Assembly (NCBI GenBank): GCA_003158835.1
Contig: PMLI01000501.1
Location: 1-11,774 of the forward strand
Origin: Acidimicrobiaceae bacterium
GTDB lineage: Bacteria > Actinomycetota > Acidimicrobiia > Acidimicrobiales > Palsa-688
Length of the DNA stretch: 11,774 nt
Reading direction: 5' to 3'
Part shown: piece after piece, positions 1 to 8,600 of the stretch
Position numbering within the stretch: position 1 is the first letter of the stretch
How the letters are laid out: each line of letters begins with the position of its first letter
Notes under the pieces: model-generated
The model's database searches: none
What the model saw: only the letters and a program-made list of their open reading frames with translations
What the model was told of the DNA's origin: nothing
Made by a program: the position numbers and the translations under genes

Positions 1-150
1 CACAACGGAAGATGCTGACCTCGTCCACCCGCTTGGTGAGAGCTACCAAGGCGTCCACGGCGCCGGGATGGCCCAGCGGATCGCCCCGCAGGTGGCATCG
101 TGCTTCTGCGCAAGCTTCGCCTCAATCTCGATCTGAGCAGCGAAGGACAA
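1..150 (-). pseudogene. Protein-like fragment split over two frames, running off the left edge
   Basis: Two overlapping minus-strand frames each look like protein for part of this stretch. One starts at a TTG (150-148), reads SFAAQIEIEAKLAQKHDATC and ends at a stop at 45-43. The other is open from 121 to the window edge and becomes protein-like from about 96 down, reading GDPLGHPGAVDALVALTKRV and onward. The first has plausible composition at its start and degenerates, while the second does the opposite, which is the pattern left by a frameshift between about 45 and 120. No family is recognised. It lies directly after the 44-residue ORF, only 4 bases from its stop, so the two may be one small operon or pieces of one decayed gene. 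The rest lies outside the window. The call rests on composition alone. Confidence 0.25.
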
Positions 151-154
151 ATGA

Positions 155-289
155 TCAGGCGCCGATCCCACCCAACGCCCCGGGGGTCAGGATTCGGTCG
201 GCTTCGGCGCTTTGTTGTTCGTCGAACCACCGCAAAGGGTCGAGATCCATCGAGCGATCGACATATGCGGTGCGGTCGAAGAACACCAT
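155..289 (-). CDS. Small hypothetical protein, 44 residues
   Basis: An ATG at 289-287 opens a 44-codon frame closed by TGA (157-155). The product begins MVFFDRTAYVDRSMDLDPLR and continues WFDEQQSAEADRILTPGA. Its composition is balanced and acidic, and its third codon positions are mostly G or C, unlike the Arg/Ser-rich shadow frames around it. A GAGG about 12 bases upstream could be a weak ribosome binding site. No family is recognised. It follows the ImmA/IrrE-like gene on the same strand after a gap of about 180 bp. The next downstream frame starts 4 bases after its stop. It may be a real small gene, or the N-terminal piece of a longer gene broken near 155. The plus-strand frame that starts on the overlapping CATG has poorer codon bias, so I prefer this strand. 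Confidence 0.4.
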   Translation of the reverse strand: MVFFDRTAYVDRSMDLDPLRWFDEQQSAEADRILTPGALGGIGA

Positions 290-379
290 GCCTGTCCACC
301 CTCGTTTCGCAGCTTTCGCACAGACGCTGGACCGTTACTACCAGTCGCGACGACCGCGTCCCACGCTCAGCGCAGGCCC

Positions 380-396
380 GGATCCGCGCCGGATCC
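380..396. repeat. Short inverted repeat, two GGATCC palindromes
   Basis: GGATCC, then GCGCC, then GGATCC, which could fold as a 6-bp stem with a 5-base loop. It lies in the roughly 180-bp gap (290-472) between the ImmA/IrrE-like gene and the 44-residue ORF. No T-run follows it in either direction, so it is weak as a terminator. Nothing else is visible in that gap. Confidence 0.3.
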
Positions 397-472
397 TTGC
401 CTGGAACATAAAACCAGAAGGTCTGTCGAAGGTGACGGAACGAGGCTCAGGCGCGATAGTCACGACGAGCTC

Positions 473-1336
473 TCAGTTCTCTACCGAAATGTAGGGACGC
501 ACACGAGGTAGGGATCTACGTAGCAGCCCCCAATCCTGGTGGGCCCGCTGGATGCGACCGATTACGAAGCTGGCATGGATCCGATAACGCGCTGCGATCT
601 GAAGGGCTGCGCTCATAGATGGCCGACCGCTGGGAAGTGGGACTCCCTCGGGGAGGATCCATTCGGCGGCCTGCTGGTTCGCCTCAGCCTCGGGGCCGTC
701 GGGGCCAGCGGCGGTGACAATGTCCTCGTCTGCTCGAACGGTCACCGTCTCTAGGTGTCCCAGGGACACATGGGCGAGCTCGTGGAGCAACGTGAACACG
801 TAGCCGTCCATCCGGTCGCCTCGGCTCGTGAGCCCGATCGCTGGCCTGGCGTTGTCAAGCATCGTTACCGCACCGTCGAGTTTGCTGGACTTAAGCGGGA
901 GCAAGGTGACGACCACCACCCCGACCTCAGCCAACCAGCCTTCGATCTGGCCAAGGTCAGTCGGGTCATGGATGCGGTGCACGAGATCCTCCGCCAGCGC
1001 CCTGGTGGCGCTGGCGTCGAAGGCAGGCACCGTTCGAACCTCAGCCACGCGGCGGAACCGTGCCAGCCACGCAGCCTGCTGAGGGGAAAACGACACGGTC
1101 GCGTTCGAGCGGCGCTCTGCCACCGCGAACTGCGGCTCCGTGCCCAGGTCCGAAATGCCCAGGAACTCTTTCACTGCTGCTTCGAGCACATCGAGGTCGT
1201 TGGTGTCGGGAAGCCAGCCGCGCTGGCGCAGTTCAGCCACGGGGACCCGGGACCGCAGACGAGCGCGGCGAGTCACATCGGTCACCGGCGGCCGCGGCGA
1301 ACTCCTTCTCGGTCCAGCCCCGCTCCTCGAGCTCAT
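473..1336 (-). CDS. ImmA/IrrE-type metallo-endopeptidase domain protein (remainder of an HTH-peptidase fusion)
   Basis: The 287-codon frame contains the zinc-metallopeptidase motif HELAHVSLGH (residues 185-194; HExxH at 185-189). About 27 residues later comes GPEAEANQQAAEWILPEG, which supplies the acidic third ligand expected in the ImmA/IrrE family. Such peptidases cut repressors or antitoxin-like regulators; here the domain is of the type fused behind a HigA-like DNA-binding domain. Residues 27-41, reading LRSRVPVAELRQRGW, match the usual linker between the two halves. The first 20 or so residues from the ATG at 1336 are Ser/Arg/Pro-rich and overlap the HTH coding sequence in another frame, so they are probably not native. 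GTG codons at 1285 and 1276 are alternative starts, without a good ribosome binding site. The catalytic half is intact, but its DNA-binding core is missing (see 1233-1391), so activity is doubtful. The family is confident; whether the gene is expressed is not. Confidence 0.8.
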   Translation of the reverse strand: MSSRSGAGPRRSSPRPPVTDVTRRARLRSRVPVAELRQRGWLPDTNDLDVLEAAVKEFLGISDLGTEPQFAVAERRSNATVSFSPQQAAWLARFRRVAEVRTVPAFDASATRALAEDLVHRIHDPTDLGQIEGWLAEVGVVVVTLLPLKSSKLDGAVTMLDNARPAIGLTSRGDRMDGYVFTLLHELAHVSLGHLETVTVRADEDIVTAAGPDGPEAEANQQAAEWILPEGVPLPSGRPSMSAALQIAARYRIHASFVIGRIQRAHQDWGLLRRSLPRVRPYISVEN

Positions 1337-1391
1337 CGCGTAGGTACTCGCCCGGAGGGAAAGCTTCGGCTGGTGTCAAAGTGGTGGTCAT
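1233..1391 (-). pseudogene. HigA-like helix-turn-helix N-terminus, truncated and out of frame with the peptidase
   Basis: From ATG 1391, behind a strong AGGAGG, the frame reads PAEAFPPGEYLRDELEERGW and then TEKEFAAAAG. This is the typical opening of XRE/HigA-family antidote proteins, covering helix 1 and the start of the recognition region. After about residue 36 the match stops, and the frame ends 16 codons later in unrelated sequence at TGA 1235-1233. The remaining HTH core and linker, roughly 60-75 residues judged from what I recall of full-length relatives, are absent. The peptidase half resumes in another frame at about 1276. The simplest reading is a deletion at about 1276-1286 that also shifted the frame. 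An alternative is a stand-alone 52-residue peptide, but no HTH protein of that length is expected to bind DNA. The call is confident as an HTH remnant and good as a pseudogene. Confidence 0.7.
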
Positions 1392-1396
1392 CACGT

Positions 1397-1402
1397 CCTC
1401 CT
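1397..1402 (-). promoter_or_regulatory. Ribosome binding site AGGAGG for the HTH fragment
   Basis: A perfect AGGAGG on the minus strand lies 5 bases before ATG 1391. It decides that start over the in-frame TTG at 1421, and shows that the truncated frame descends from a well-translated gene. Confidence 0.7.
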
Positions 1403-1407
1403 CTCGC

Positions 1408-1650
1408 TCAGTGGTAGTCAACGACTTCGATCACGACGACTTGCTTGCCCAACACGATCCCGACAACCTTGCGGTAAGCACGAACGAGATCGCGTCCGAA
1501 CCGAGGCAGCCGGAAGTCCAGCTCCACCACATCAAAAAGGGTTGAGCGGCGCGCAGCAGGGCCGCTGACCTGCGATGCGACGCCGGCCAGCCCGACGATG
1601 TCGACCAGCCGGATCTCGACGTGGTGACGAGACGCTTCGTTTCCGGCGAG
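1408..1650 (-). pseudogene. 80-codon open frame with no start codon at its 5' end, unrecognised
   Basis: A minus-strand frame opens after a TGA (1653-1651) and closes at TGA 1410-1408, 16 bases before the HTH start. Its translation is strongly protein-like from about codon 10: HVEIRLVDIVGLAG, then STLFDVVELDFRLPRFGRDL, then VRAYRKVVGIVLGKQVVVIE and VVDYH. However, it has no ATG, GTG or TTG until two GTGs at codons 41-42, in the middle of the protein-like part. Either the 5' end is lost or frameshifted, or it is a shorter protein starting at GTG 1530 or 1527. The position directly upstream of a HigA-like gene is where a HigB/RelE-type toxin usually sits, but I do not see a recognisable toxin motif and make no such assignment. 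Codons end mostly in G or C, which supports past coding use. Confidence 0.4.
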
Positions 1651-1713
1651 TCAACTCCTGTCGGGGGGCGCCGACCTCGGCGCCGCTCGCAAACGTCGAT
1701 TGCCCTCGACCTC

Positions 1714-1742
1714 TTGTGCTCAGCTGATGTTAAGGCAATACT
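1714..1742 (+). promoter_or_regulatory. Possible promoter for the two-gene operon
   Basis: TTGTGC (1714-1719) and AATACT (1737-1742) lie 17 bases apart, matching 3 of 6 and 4 of 6 consensus positions for a housekeeping sigma factor. They sit in the AT-richest part of the divergent intergenic stretch (1651-1796), about 54 bases before the ATG. The scores are modest and actinobacterial promoters are loose, so this is tentative. Confidence 0.25.
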
Positions 1743-1778
1743 AAGGTCTATTGTGGCCAGTTCCACACGCACCGTGTT

Positions 1779-1785
1779 AGGGAGG
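1779..1785 (+). promoter_or_regulatory. Ribosome binding site AGGGAGG for the 289-residue protein
   Basis: The purine-rich AGGGAGG ends 11 bases before ATG 1797. That spacing is slightly long but much better than for the in-frame ATG at 1806 (20 bases), so it favours the first ATG. Confidence 0.5.
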
Positions 1786-1796
1786 CCTGGCTCGAG

Positions 1797-2666
1797 ATGT
1801 CAGAGATGACCGTTCCGAAGGGCGAGCAGGGGCCGAGCGAGCCGGTAGGGCCGTCCAATACTGCGCCGACGCCAGCACTGCGAGAGCGCCCATTGGAGTG
1901 GGTGCGACGAGAGGTCGCCCAGCTGGCGGCAGACCTCGTGCGGACGAAACCAACCTCCGAGCCGGTGAGTACCAGCTTCCCGGGGGCCAGCACGCCGACA
2001 TCGGTCCCAGACCAGCCTGGCTCGGCATCGCCGCCCATCCCCACGCCTGCCCCACCCGTGCCTGCTCCGGGGCCGCCCCCGCCGACGGGGGCCCCACCGA
2101 CGCCAACCACCCCTCCGACCACAACGGCCACAGGCGAGCCGCTGGCTCCGGGAACCGTGGCACCACCCGTCAGCGTCACGGCCCAGCAACTTCAGCCGCT
2201 GATCATCGCCGCCCTGGGCACGCAGTCAGTGGCCGTCGACCAGCCTGCCCCGTCCGAAGTGATTTGGTACGACCATGATGGCGAGGTCCTCGTCGACCTC
2301 GGCCGCACCCTGGTGCGGCTCCTACCGGGCGTGGTGTTGGTGGCGCTGATGATGGAGACGGACCAGACCGGGATCGGGCAGGTTGTGGTGCCCTTGAGCG
2401 TCGGCACGCCCGAGCAGCCGGCGGGCCTGCTCGTGGCCACCGAGACCAAGCCGCGCGGGCCGGTCGCTCTGGTTGACCGCTGGGGTGAGGCGGCGGTTGC
2501 CGCGACTTGGGGTGCCCTGCTCCAGGCCGCGCACGCGCTCGCGTTGCATTCCGGCATCGACACGTTCGGGGCTCGGCTGGTACCTGGCGCCATCAGCACT
2601 GATGGCCAGACATTCTCCGTGCTGCCCCAGGCGCGGCACACGATCGACGCGGTTGTGGGACGATGA
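1797..2666 (+). CDS. Hypothetical 289-residue protein with a Pro/Thr-rich linker, coupled to the giant gene
   Basis: The protein has three parts. Residues 1-50 are polar and include a charged, probably helical segment (RPLEWVRREVAQLAADLV, about 31-48). Residues 52-125 form a low-complexity linker dominated by Pro, Thr, Ala and Gly. Residues 126-289 look globular, with QQLQPLIIAALG, then VIWYDHDGEVLVDLGRTLVR (about 155-174), a hydrophobic stretch LLPGVVLVALMM (175-186), then WGALLQAAHALALHSG. There is no signal peptide, and the hydrophobic stretch is too short and interrupted to be a clear membrane helix. I do not recognise a family. The start is supported by AGGGAGG at 1779-1785. The stop overlaps the next start as ATGA, so the two proteins are probably made in linked amounts and may interact; the flexible linker would suit a tethering or adaptor role. 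That role is inference only. Confidence 0.9.
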   Translation: MSEMTVPKGEQGPSEPVGPSNTAPTPALRERPLEWVRREVAQLAADLVRTKPTSEPVSTSFPGASTPTSVPDQPGSASPPIPTPAPPVPAPGPPPPTGAPPTPTTPPTTTATGEPLAPGTVAPPVSVTAQQLQPLIIAALGTQSVAVDQPAPSEVIWYDHDGEVLVDLGRTLVRLLPGVVLVALMMETDQTGIGQVVVPLSVGTPEQPAGLLVATETKPRGPVALVDRWGEAAVAATWGALLQAAHALALHSGIDTFGARLVPGAISTDGQTFSVLPQARHTIDAVVGR

Positions 2667-5600
2667 GCGCGGGCACCGACATGTTCGGCGACATCTCCGA
2701 CCTGGCCACGGCCCTCGGGGTCGTCGGGCCGGACGGCAACATAAGCACGGACTTCTTCGTCGACCCGGGCAAGGCCATATCCGGGATGCTGCGCGACAGC
2801 GCGCGGCGCACCGCCCTGCTGCAGTTCCTAGACGACGTTCTCGGAGCGTCGGGCCCCCCAGTGCAGGAGGCGAACCAGACGTGGGCCCCGCTGTTCCAGG
2901 TGTCCGAGAACGTCGAGCTGTACCTGGTAACCGCCCAACTGGCCAACAGCGTCTCTCTCGGCGTCGGCGTGCGGGCGGCAACCACCGCTTCGCCGTCGGC
3001 CGAGGGCCGGCTGAGCCTGCCGCTGGTCAGCATCCCGCCGTCGGGCCCGCCCGTTTTCCTGCCCGGGTCGAGTTCGCCCGAGGCGGTGGCCCAGCTGGTG
3101 GCAGAGGTGGACGTCGGTTCGCCCAGCCTGAAATCGGTCAGCCTGCGAGCAGTGCTGCCCCTGGGACCGGGCGCGTCCGGCGACCTGGCCATCTCCGTGA
3201 GCGGGCTGGACGTACCCGGTTCCGACGCGCCGCTGGACCTCACCCTCGACTCCGACGCGGCGATCGGGCCGCAGCTGTTGCAGGCCATCAATGCGCTGGT
3301 CAAGAGCGAGCTGCAGGCCCTGGCCGGGAGCCTGGGCCCGGAGGTCAACACCCTCCTCGGGCTGCTCGGGTTAGCTCCGGGCTTCCCCGTCCCGCTCCCG
3401 CTCACCGACCTGGCCAGCCGGGGCCTGGCGGCGCTCCAGGACTGGCTGGGCCAGGTGGCGGCCTCGGACGCGGCACTGCAGGCCTGGTTCGGCCACCTGG
3501 CCGCGCTGGTTGGGGCCACGGTCGGCGGCGGGGGACTGAGCGCGACGCTGTCGATCACCAGCGATATCGACCTCAGCCTCGGGCTCGTCGTCGACACCAA
3601 CAGCACGGGTGGGCGCCGGCTCGGACCGACTGTGGGCGTGACGGCCACGGTGGCCACAGAGGCCAGCCTGGAAGTGACGGCGATGCTGTTCCGGGCCAGC
3701 ATCGGCGCCCACCCCAGCATGACGGCGCTCCCGAGCCTCGAGCTCCACGCTCGCTACGGGACGGCGATGGGACCGGCGACGATCCTCGACGTGACGGAGT
3801 CCGGGGTGGTCGTAAAGGTGGGGTCGTTGCGGGCGGGTGTGGCCCTCGACACCAGCCGGCGCCCGGTCTTCGTCCTCGCGGCCGACCGCGTCGTGCTCGG
3901 GCCCACGGCCTCGACCACCACCCACGACGTTCTAGACCTGACGTCTCCCGACGCGCTCGCCAACGTCGGCGGGGAGGCAGTGTCGTCGGTGCTGAGCGGG
4001 CTCATCTCGTCGCTCGGCTCCGCGGGCACCGCCCTCAGTAACCTGCTCGGCCTCAGCGCGCCTTCGACCTGGACGGGCGGCGGGTGGCCGACCATAGACG
4101 CGGCCGCGTTCATGGCCGATCCGGTGAAGGCGTGGTTCGGCTTTCAGCAATCCGTCCTGGCGCTCGGCACACAGGCCTTCGCCGACCTGCTCTCCGAGGT
4201 GACCGGCCTGCTTGGCCTGCCCAACGTGACCAACGCCGCGGGCACGGGGGCCGATCCGTGGGTGCTCGTCGACCGCTCCGGCCTAGCGCTCGTGACCTGG
4301 TCTACCTCCGCCTCTCCCACCACGCTCCACCTGGGCGCCCGCTGGCAGCCGGCAGCCTCGCCGATCGGGGGCGTGGACGGGCCGACGCCGTCGCTCCGGC
4401 TGATGGCGGAGGTCCTGGACATCACCCTGCCGAGCGGCTCCATGCCAGTGGGCCTTCACGTCCTGCCGCTGGTCTCGTTGTCGGCGGGCCTGTCGACGCC
4501 GGCCGGGCACCCGGTGCAGGTGAGCCTGGGCGCGGCCGGCCTGAACATTCCCTCCGTCGCCGCGACCCTGGGCTGGACGCCGGCCGGCGGGCCGACTGCG
4601 GCGCTCGACCTGCCGGGTGCCACCGTCACCGTGGGCACCACCACCACCGCTTTCGCCCTGCCCACCATCGACAACTCCGGGAACCTGGTGCTGCCGGCGG
4701 GGCTCGACGACCACGCCCTCGAGACGCTGCTTGCTGGCGTCCTGGACAGCTCGTCGGCACCATGGCTGCCGGCCCTGGCCCAAGCGCTCGGCCTCGGCGA
4801 CCCGGGAGCGGCCGGGGAACCCTTCGCCACCCTCCTCCGTGATCCCCGGGGCTGGGTGACGGCAAGGTTGAGCAGCCTGCTCTCGGCCGCCGACGCGAGC
4901 GCGCTGGGCACGAACCTCAGCCGGATCGCCGACTTCGTCGCCGCCCTTGTCGGCACGCCCGCCGCCTTGCCCCTCTCCCCCCATGCCGCCTTGCAGCCCA
5001 GGGGCTCAGGTGGTGCCGGTGCCGGGGAGCCAGCGGTGACCGGCAGCGGCCGGCCGGACGACCCGCTGGTCGTGTCGCTTCAAGCCGGGCCGGCTGAGCT
5101 CGACCTCTCCGTGTGGCTCGACCCCGACGGCCCACCCATCCCCCCGGCGGTTCTCACCCAGCTGCTGCAGCCCAAGATGCTGAGCGACTGGCTGTCCGGC
5201 GCCGGAGCCGCCCTGAGCACGTCCGACCTGCTCGGTCTGCTCACCAGCGCAGCCGCCAAAGTGCCTGGCCTGAGCGGGCTGATGGCCGGCCGGACGACCA
5301 TCGCAGCCGGCTGGGACGCCATTGTGACTCGCTGCAGCGGCGGGGACGGCCTGCTCCCCGGCGGCGCGCCCGACATCCCCGGCGCGACGGCGTCGACGTT
5401 GGCCGGCATCGCCCACCAGGACCTGCCGGCGCACCTCAACCTGGCCACGTTGGCCGGCGTGCCCGCCGGGGCCCGCACCCTGTACGTCACCGGCCCCTAC
5501 GTGCCGCCGTGGCCCGACGGCACCGTCCCCGCGCTCGACCTGACCACCGCCGGCCTGCCCGCAACGGCGTTCGACCTGTCCGCGCTGGCGGGATCGACGA

Positions 5601-8600
5601 ACGCGTGGCATATTCGCCTCCCCTTCCGCGACGACTGTCCCGGAGCCGACGCCGCGTCTCGAGCCCAGGCCTGCGCCGCCCGGCTGACCGCGGCCATCAC
5701 CGCCGCCGCCTCGGGCGGCCAGAAAGTCCTGGTCGTCGCCCACGGCCCCGCCGCCTGCGGCACGGCGCGGCTAGCTGCCGACGGCACCACGGCGACCTCG
5801 GTAGCGGGGTTGGTGCTGCTCGGCGCCTCGGTCGCCCCGGTCCCCCTGGACGTCCTCGACCAGGAACCAGCCGGCGATGCGCTGGCCCTGGCCCGTCACC
5901 TGCTGCCGGCGGACGGAAGCCACGACAGCCCCGAGCTGGCGCTGGCTCGTTCAGTTCTAACTGTGTTCGGCGAGCTGCTCGACGCCACCCACGACCCGAG
6001 CGTCGAGCTGTCGCCGCCAGGCGGGATCACCACCCCCACCGTGCCCGTCTGGTCGGTCCGGGGTTCGCTCGACACGGCCAGCCTGGCCAAGAGCCTGGGC
6101 GGCCTGGTACAGGCGGGCCTCGGCTCGTTCCAACCCGGGACCGGGCTGCCGGGCAACCCTGGCGCGCCGGCGCCGGCGACGCCGACCGCCCTGCGGGCCG
6201 GCCTTTCCATGCACGTGCCCCGGCCCGCCTCGGCCACGACCGGCGACCCAGCGGGCATCTCCCTCGACGTCACCGCCCGCCTCGACTTCGGCGGGCTCGC
6301 CCTGGACGGCAAACCCACCGCTTCTCCACCCTCGTTCGGGCTGACGGTCGACATCTACCGTCTCAACGGCTGGTTGTGCGGAGGGCCCCAAGGCTCGCTC
6401 CCATCACCCGGAGTCCTGCGCACCCCGTCGCTCCGGCGGGCCCGGCTCAGCGTGGCCGGCGACCTGGCCGTCGGGACGGGCGGTGCCCGGGCCACCTTCA
6501 CCCTGTACGAGGCGAGCGCCCTCGGGGTCACCCGGGACGCATGGGTACTCGGCTCCGGAGGCGAACAGCTGGGTGCCGAGACCCGTGTCCTGCTGGGGCG
6601 ACTGGCCGCCGCGTTCACGCCGCTCCCCGCCACCGGGCCGGTCACCGCCCTCGCCGACCTGCTCAAGGGGCTGGGCCTGGCCGACCCGACCACCGACGCC
6701 CCCGGCTTCGGGCTGTCGGTCGACGCCGTCCAGCAACTGCTGGTCGACCCCCTGAACGCCCTCAAGGGCGCCTTCGCCAGCGCCACCTCGGCGCCCGCGG
6801 TAGCCGACGCCCTCCGACGCCTACTCGACTTCGGCGGGACGGGGGCCATCGTGCAGGCGCCCGTCGGCGCCTTCGATATCGGCGTCGACCTCGGCGCCTC
6901 GCCTCCGGCGTTGACGGTCAGCACCAGCGGGCTCAGCCTGGGCGGCGGGCCGGCGCTGGCCGGGAGCGTCCGGGCCGACGTCAAGGGCGCCTGGTCGGGC
7001 ACCGTGTCCTTGGGCCCGCTGGCCCAGGGTACCGCCGCCTTCGGCACCCCCGCTCTCGAGCTCGCGCTCGGCCCCTCGCGGTCGGTCGCTCTCACCTTCG
7101 GCCAGCCCCCAAAGGGCGTGCCCCCCCGCATCACGTTCTACCCCGCGCCGAGCGCCGGCCAGATGGCCGGTGTCGCGCCAGCGGCGCTGGCCGCGGCGGG
7201 CGCCGCCGCTCTACGTGCCCTGGTCAGCGCGCTGCGGGCCAACGTGCTCTCGGCCGCCCAGGTCCACCAGCTCGACCCGGTGCTCACCAGCCTCGGCCTG
7301 CTCAGCAGCGCCGGCGCCGGCACCGGCGGGGGACTGGTGCCAACCCTGCCCTTCGGGCTTTTCACCGACCCCGCTGGCTACCTGGCCCACGCCACCGGCT
7401 GGTCCGGGGCAGGCACCGGCCCGGCCGCCGACCACGTCGCCACGCTCCTCGACGCCCTCCGCAACCTGCTCGGCTTGACGGCCCCGCACGGCCAGCTCCC
7501 GCTCTCGACGTCCGTCACCCTCTCGGCGAGCTCGCCAGCGGGCGGCGGCCTCCGCCTCGCCTTGGGCTACAGCGGCACTGCGGGCCAGCTCACCTCGGTC
7601 ATCGACGCTGGGCTCACCCTGGCGCCGGGCGCCGCGCCGGTGCCCCACCTGGACACCACCCTCGGCCTGGCGGGCCACACCGCCAACCTCGCGCTCGCTT
7701 TGAACGGCCCGGTCCTGTCGGCCACGCTGCACACGGCGGGGAGTGACATCGCCCTGTTCCCGAACGGCCCCGGCCTGGGCACCCTGGCCACCACCGCCGT
7801 CCAGCAGGCGCTCCCGTACGTGCTCGACGCCCTCCACGACCACGCCCCGGCGCCCGTTCCCCAGGTGCTGGGCGCCGTCCGAAAGGTGCTCGGCCTGGGG
7901 ACGACCAGCTTCAACGCCGCCCAGCTCCAGCAGTTGGCTGCCGACCCCAGCGCCCAGCTCGTGTCCCGCCTCCTCGCCTACGGGACCAACGCCTTCGGCG
8001 ACCTCCGGCCCATACTGCCGGCGCTGCCCGCCCCCTGGGCGGTGAGCACCGCAGGCGGGCACCTCCGGGTCAGCTACAACGACCAGTGGGCCCAGGTCAG
8101 CCTGGGCGGCGCCCCGTCGGTCCTCACCGTCGCGGCCAGCATCACCGCCGCCCTGCCCGGCATCACTGGCGCCTCCGTCAGCCTCGGCGCCACCCTCGAC
8201 ACCACAGGCCTTCGCCAGCTCACGGCGTCCGCCCAGGTGGCCAACCCGCTCACGATCGGTCCTCTCTCTATGGCGCCGACCGTGGAGGTCGTGGTCGGGC
8301 CTTCCGCCGCACCGTCCCGGGTCGAAGCCGGCATCGCCGTCTCAGACGGCACCGTGAACCGCGCCGCCCTCCTTTCTTTCCATTTGTCACCGGTCACTGT
8401 GTCGCTCGTCACCCAGACCAACGGAGTGGCCGATCCCAGCGCCGATCCCAGCGTCGTGGTCCGGCACCTGCTTGTCCCCTTGGCTGCCGGCACGGTCCTG
8501 CACGAGAGCCACGTGCAGTCGCTGCTGGCGACCGCGGTCGGCAGCAGAACGGTGGGCGGCCTGCTCAAGGGCGTGCTGCTCACCAGTGGCGGCGACTTCG

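Noticed and set aside
175..186. Hydrophobic stretch LLPGVVLVALMM of the 289-residue protein as a membrane anchor (residue positions)
   Set aside because: It is only about 12 residues, begins with Pro-Gly and is followed at once by charged residues; a buried strand or helix is more likely.
380..396. GGATCC inverted repeat as a transcription terminator
   Set aside because: A 6-bp stem with a 5-base loop and no T-run on either side is too weak, so it is listed only as a repeat.
288..494. Plus-strand frame starting MPVHPRFAAFAQTLDRYYQS
   Set aside because: The start reads like protein, but third codon positions are clearly less GC-biased than in the minus-strand ORF whose ATG overlaps it, it lacks a ribosome binding site, and it runs into the end of the ImmA/IrrE-like gene.
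755..1417. Plus-strand frame of 220 codons
   Set aside because: It is antisense to the HTH and ImmA/IrrE-like genes, whose HExxH motif and family pattern clearly fix the coding strand as minus.
1431..1772. Minus-strand frame of 113 codons, GTG start
   Set aside because: Its first 50 or so codons are of mixed quality and the rest is a Ser/Trp/Arg-rich shadow of the protein-like frame 1650-1408. At most its 5' half could be the displaced N-terminus of that gene after a frameshift, which cannot be shown here.
2036..2130. Pro/Thr codon-rich stretch considered as a DNA repeat array
   Set aside because: It is low-complexity coding sequence for the linker of the 289-residue protein; the codons vary and no unit repeats exactly.
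5113..7746. Long open plus-strand frame of 877 codons
   Set aside because: It is the +1-type shadow of the giant gene: composition is dominated by Arg, Pro, Gly and His with no motif, and it overlaps a better frame that is open for 9.1 kb. The same applies to the 522-, 585- and 416-codon plus-strand frames at 2473, 8086 and 10201.
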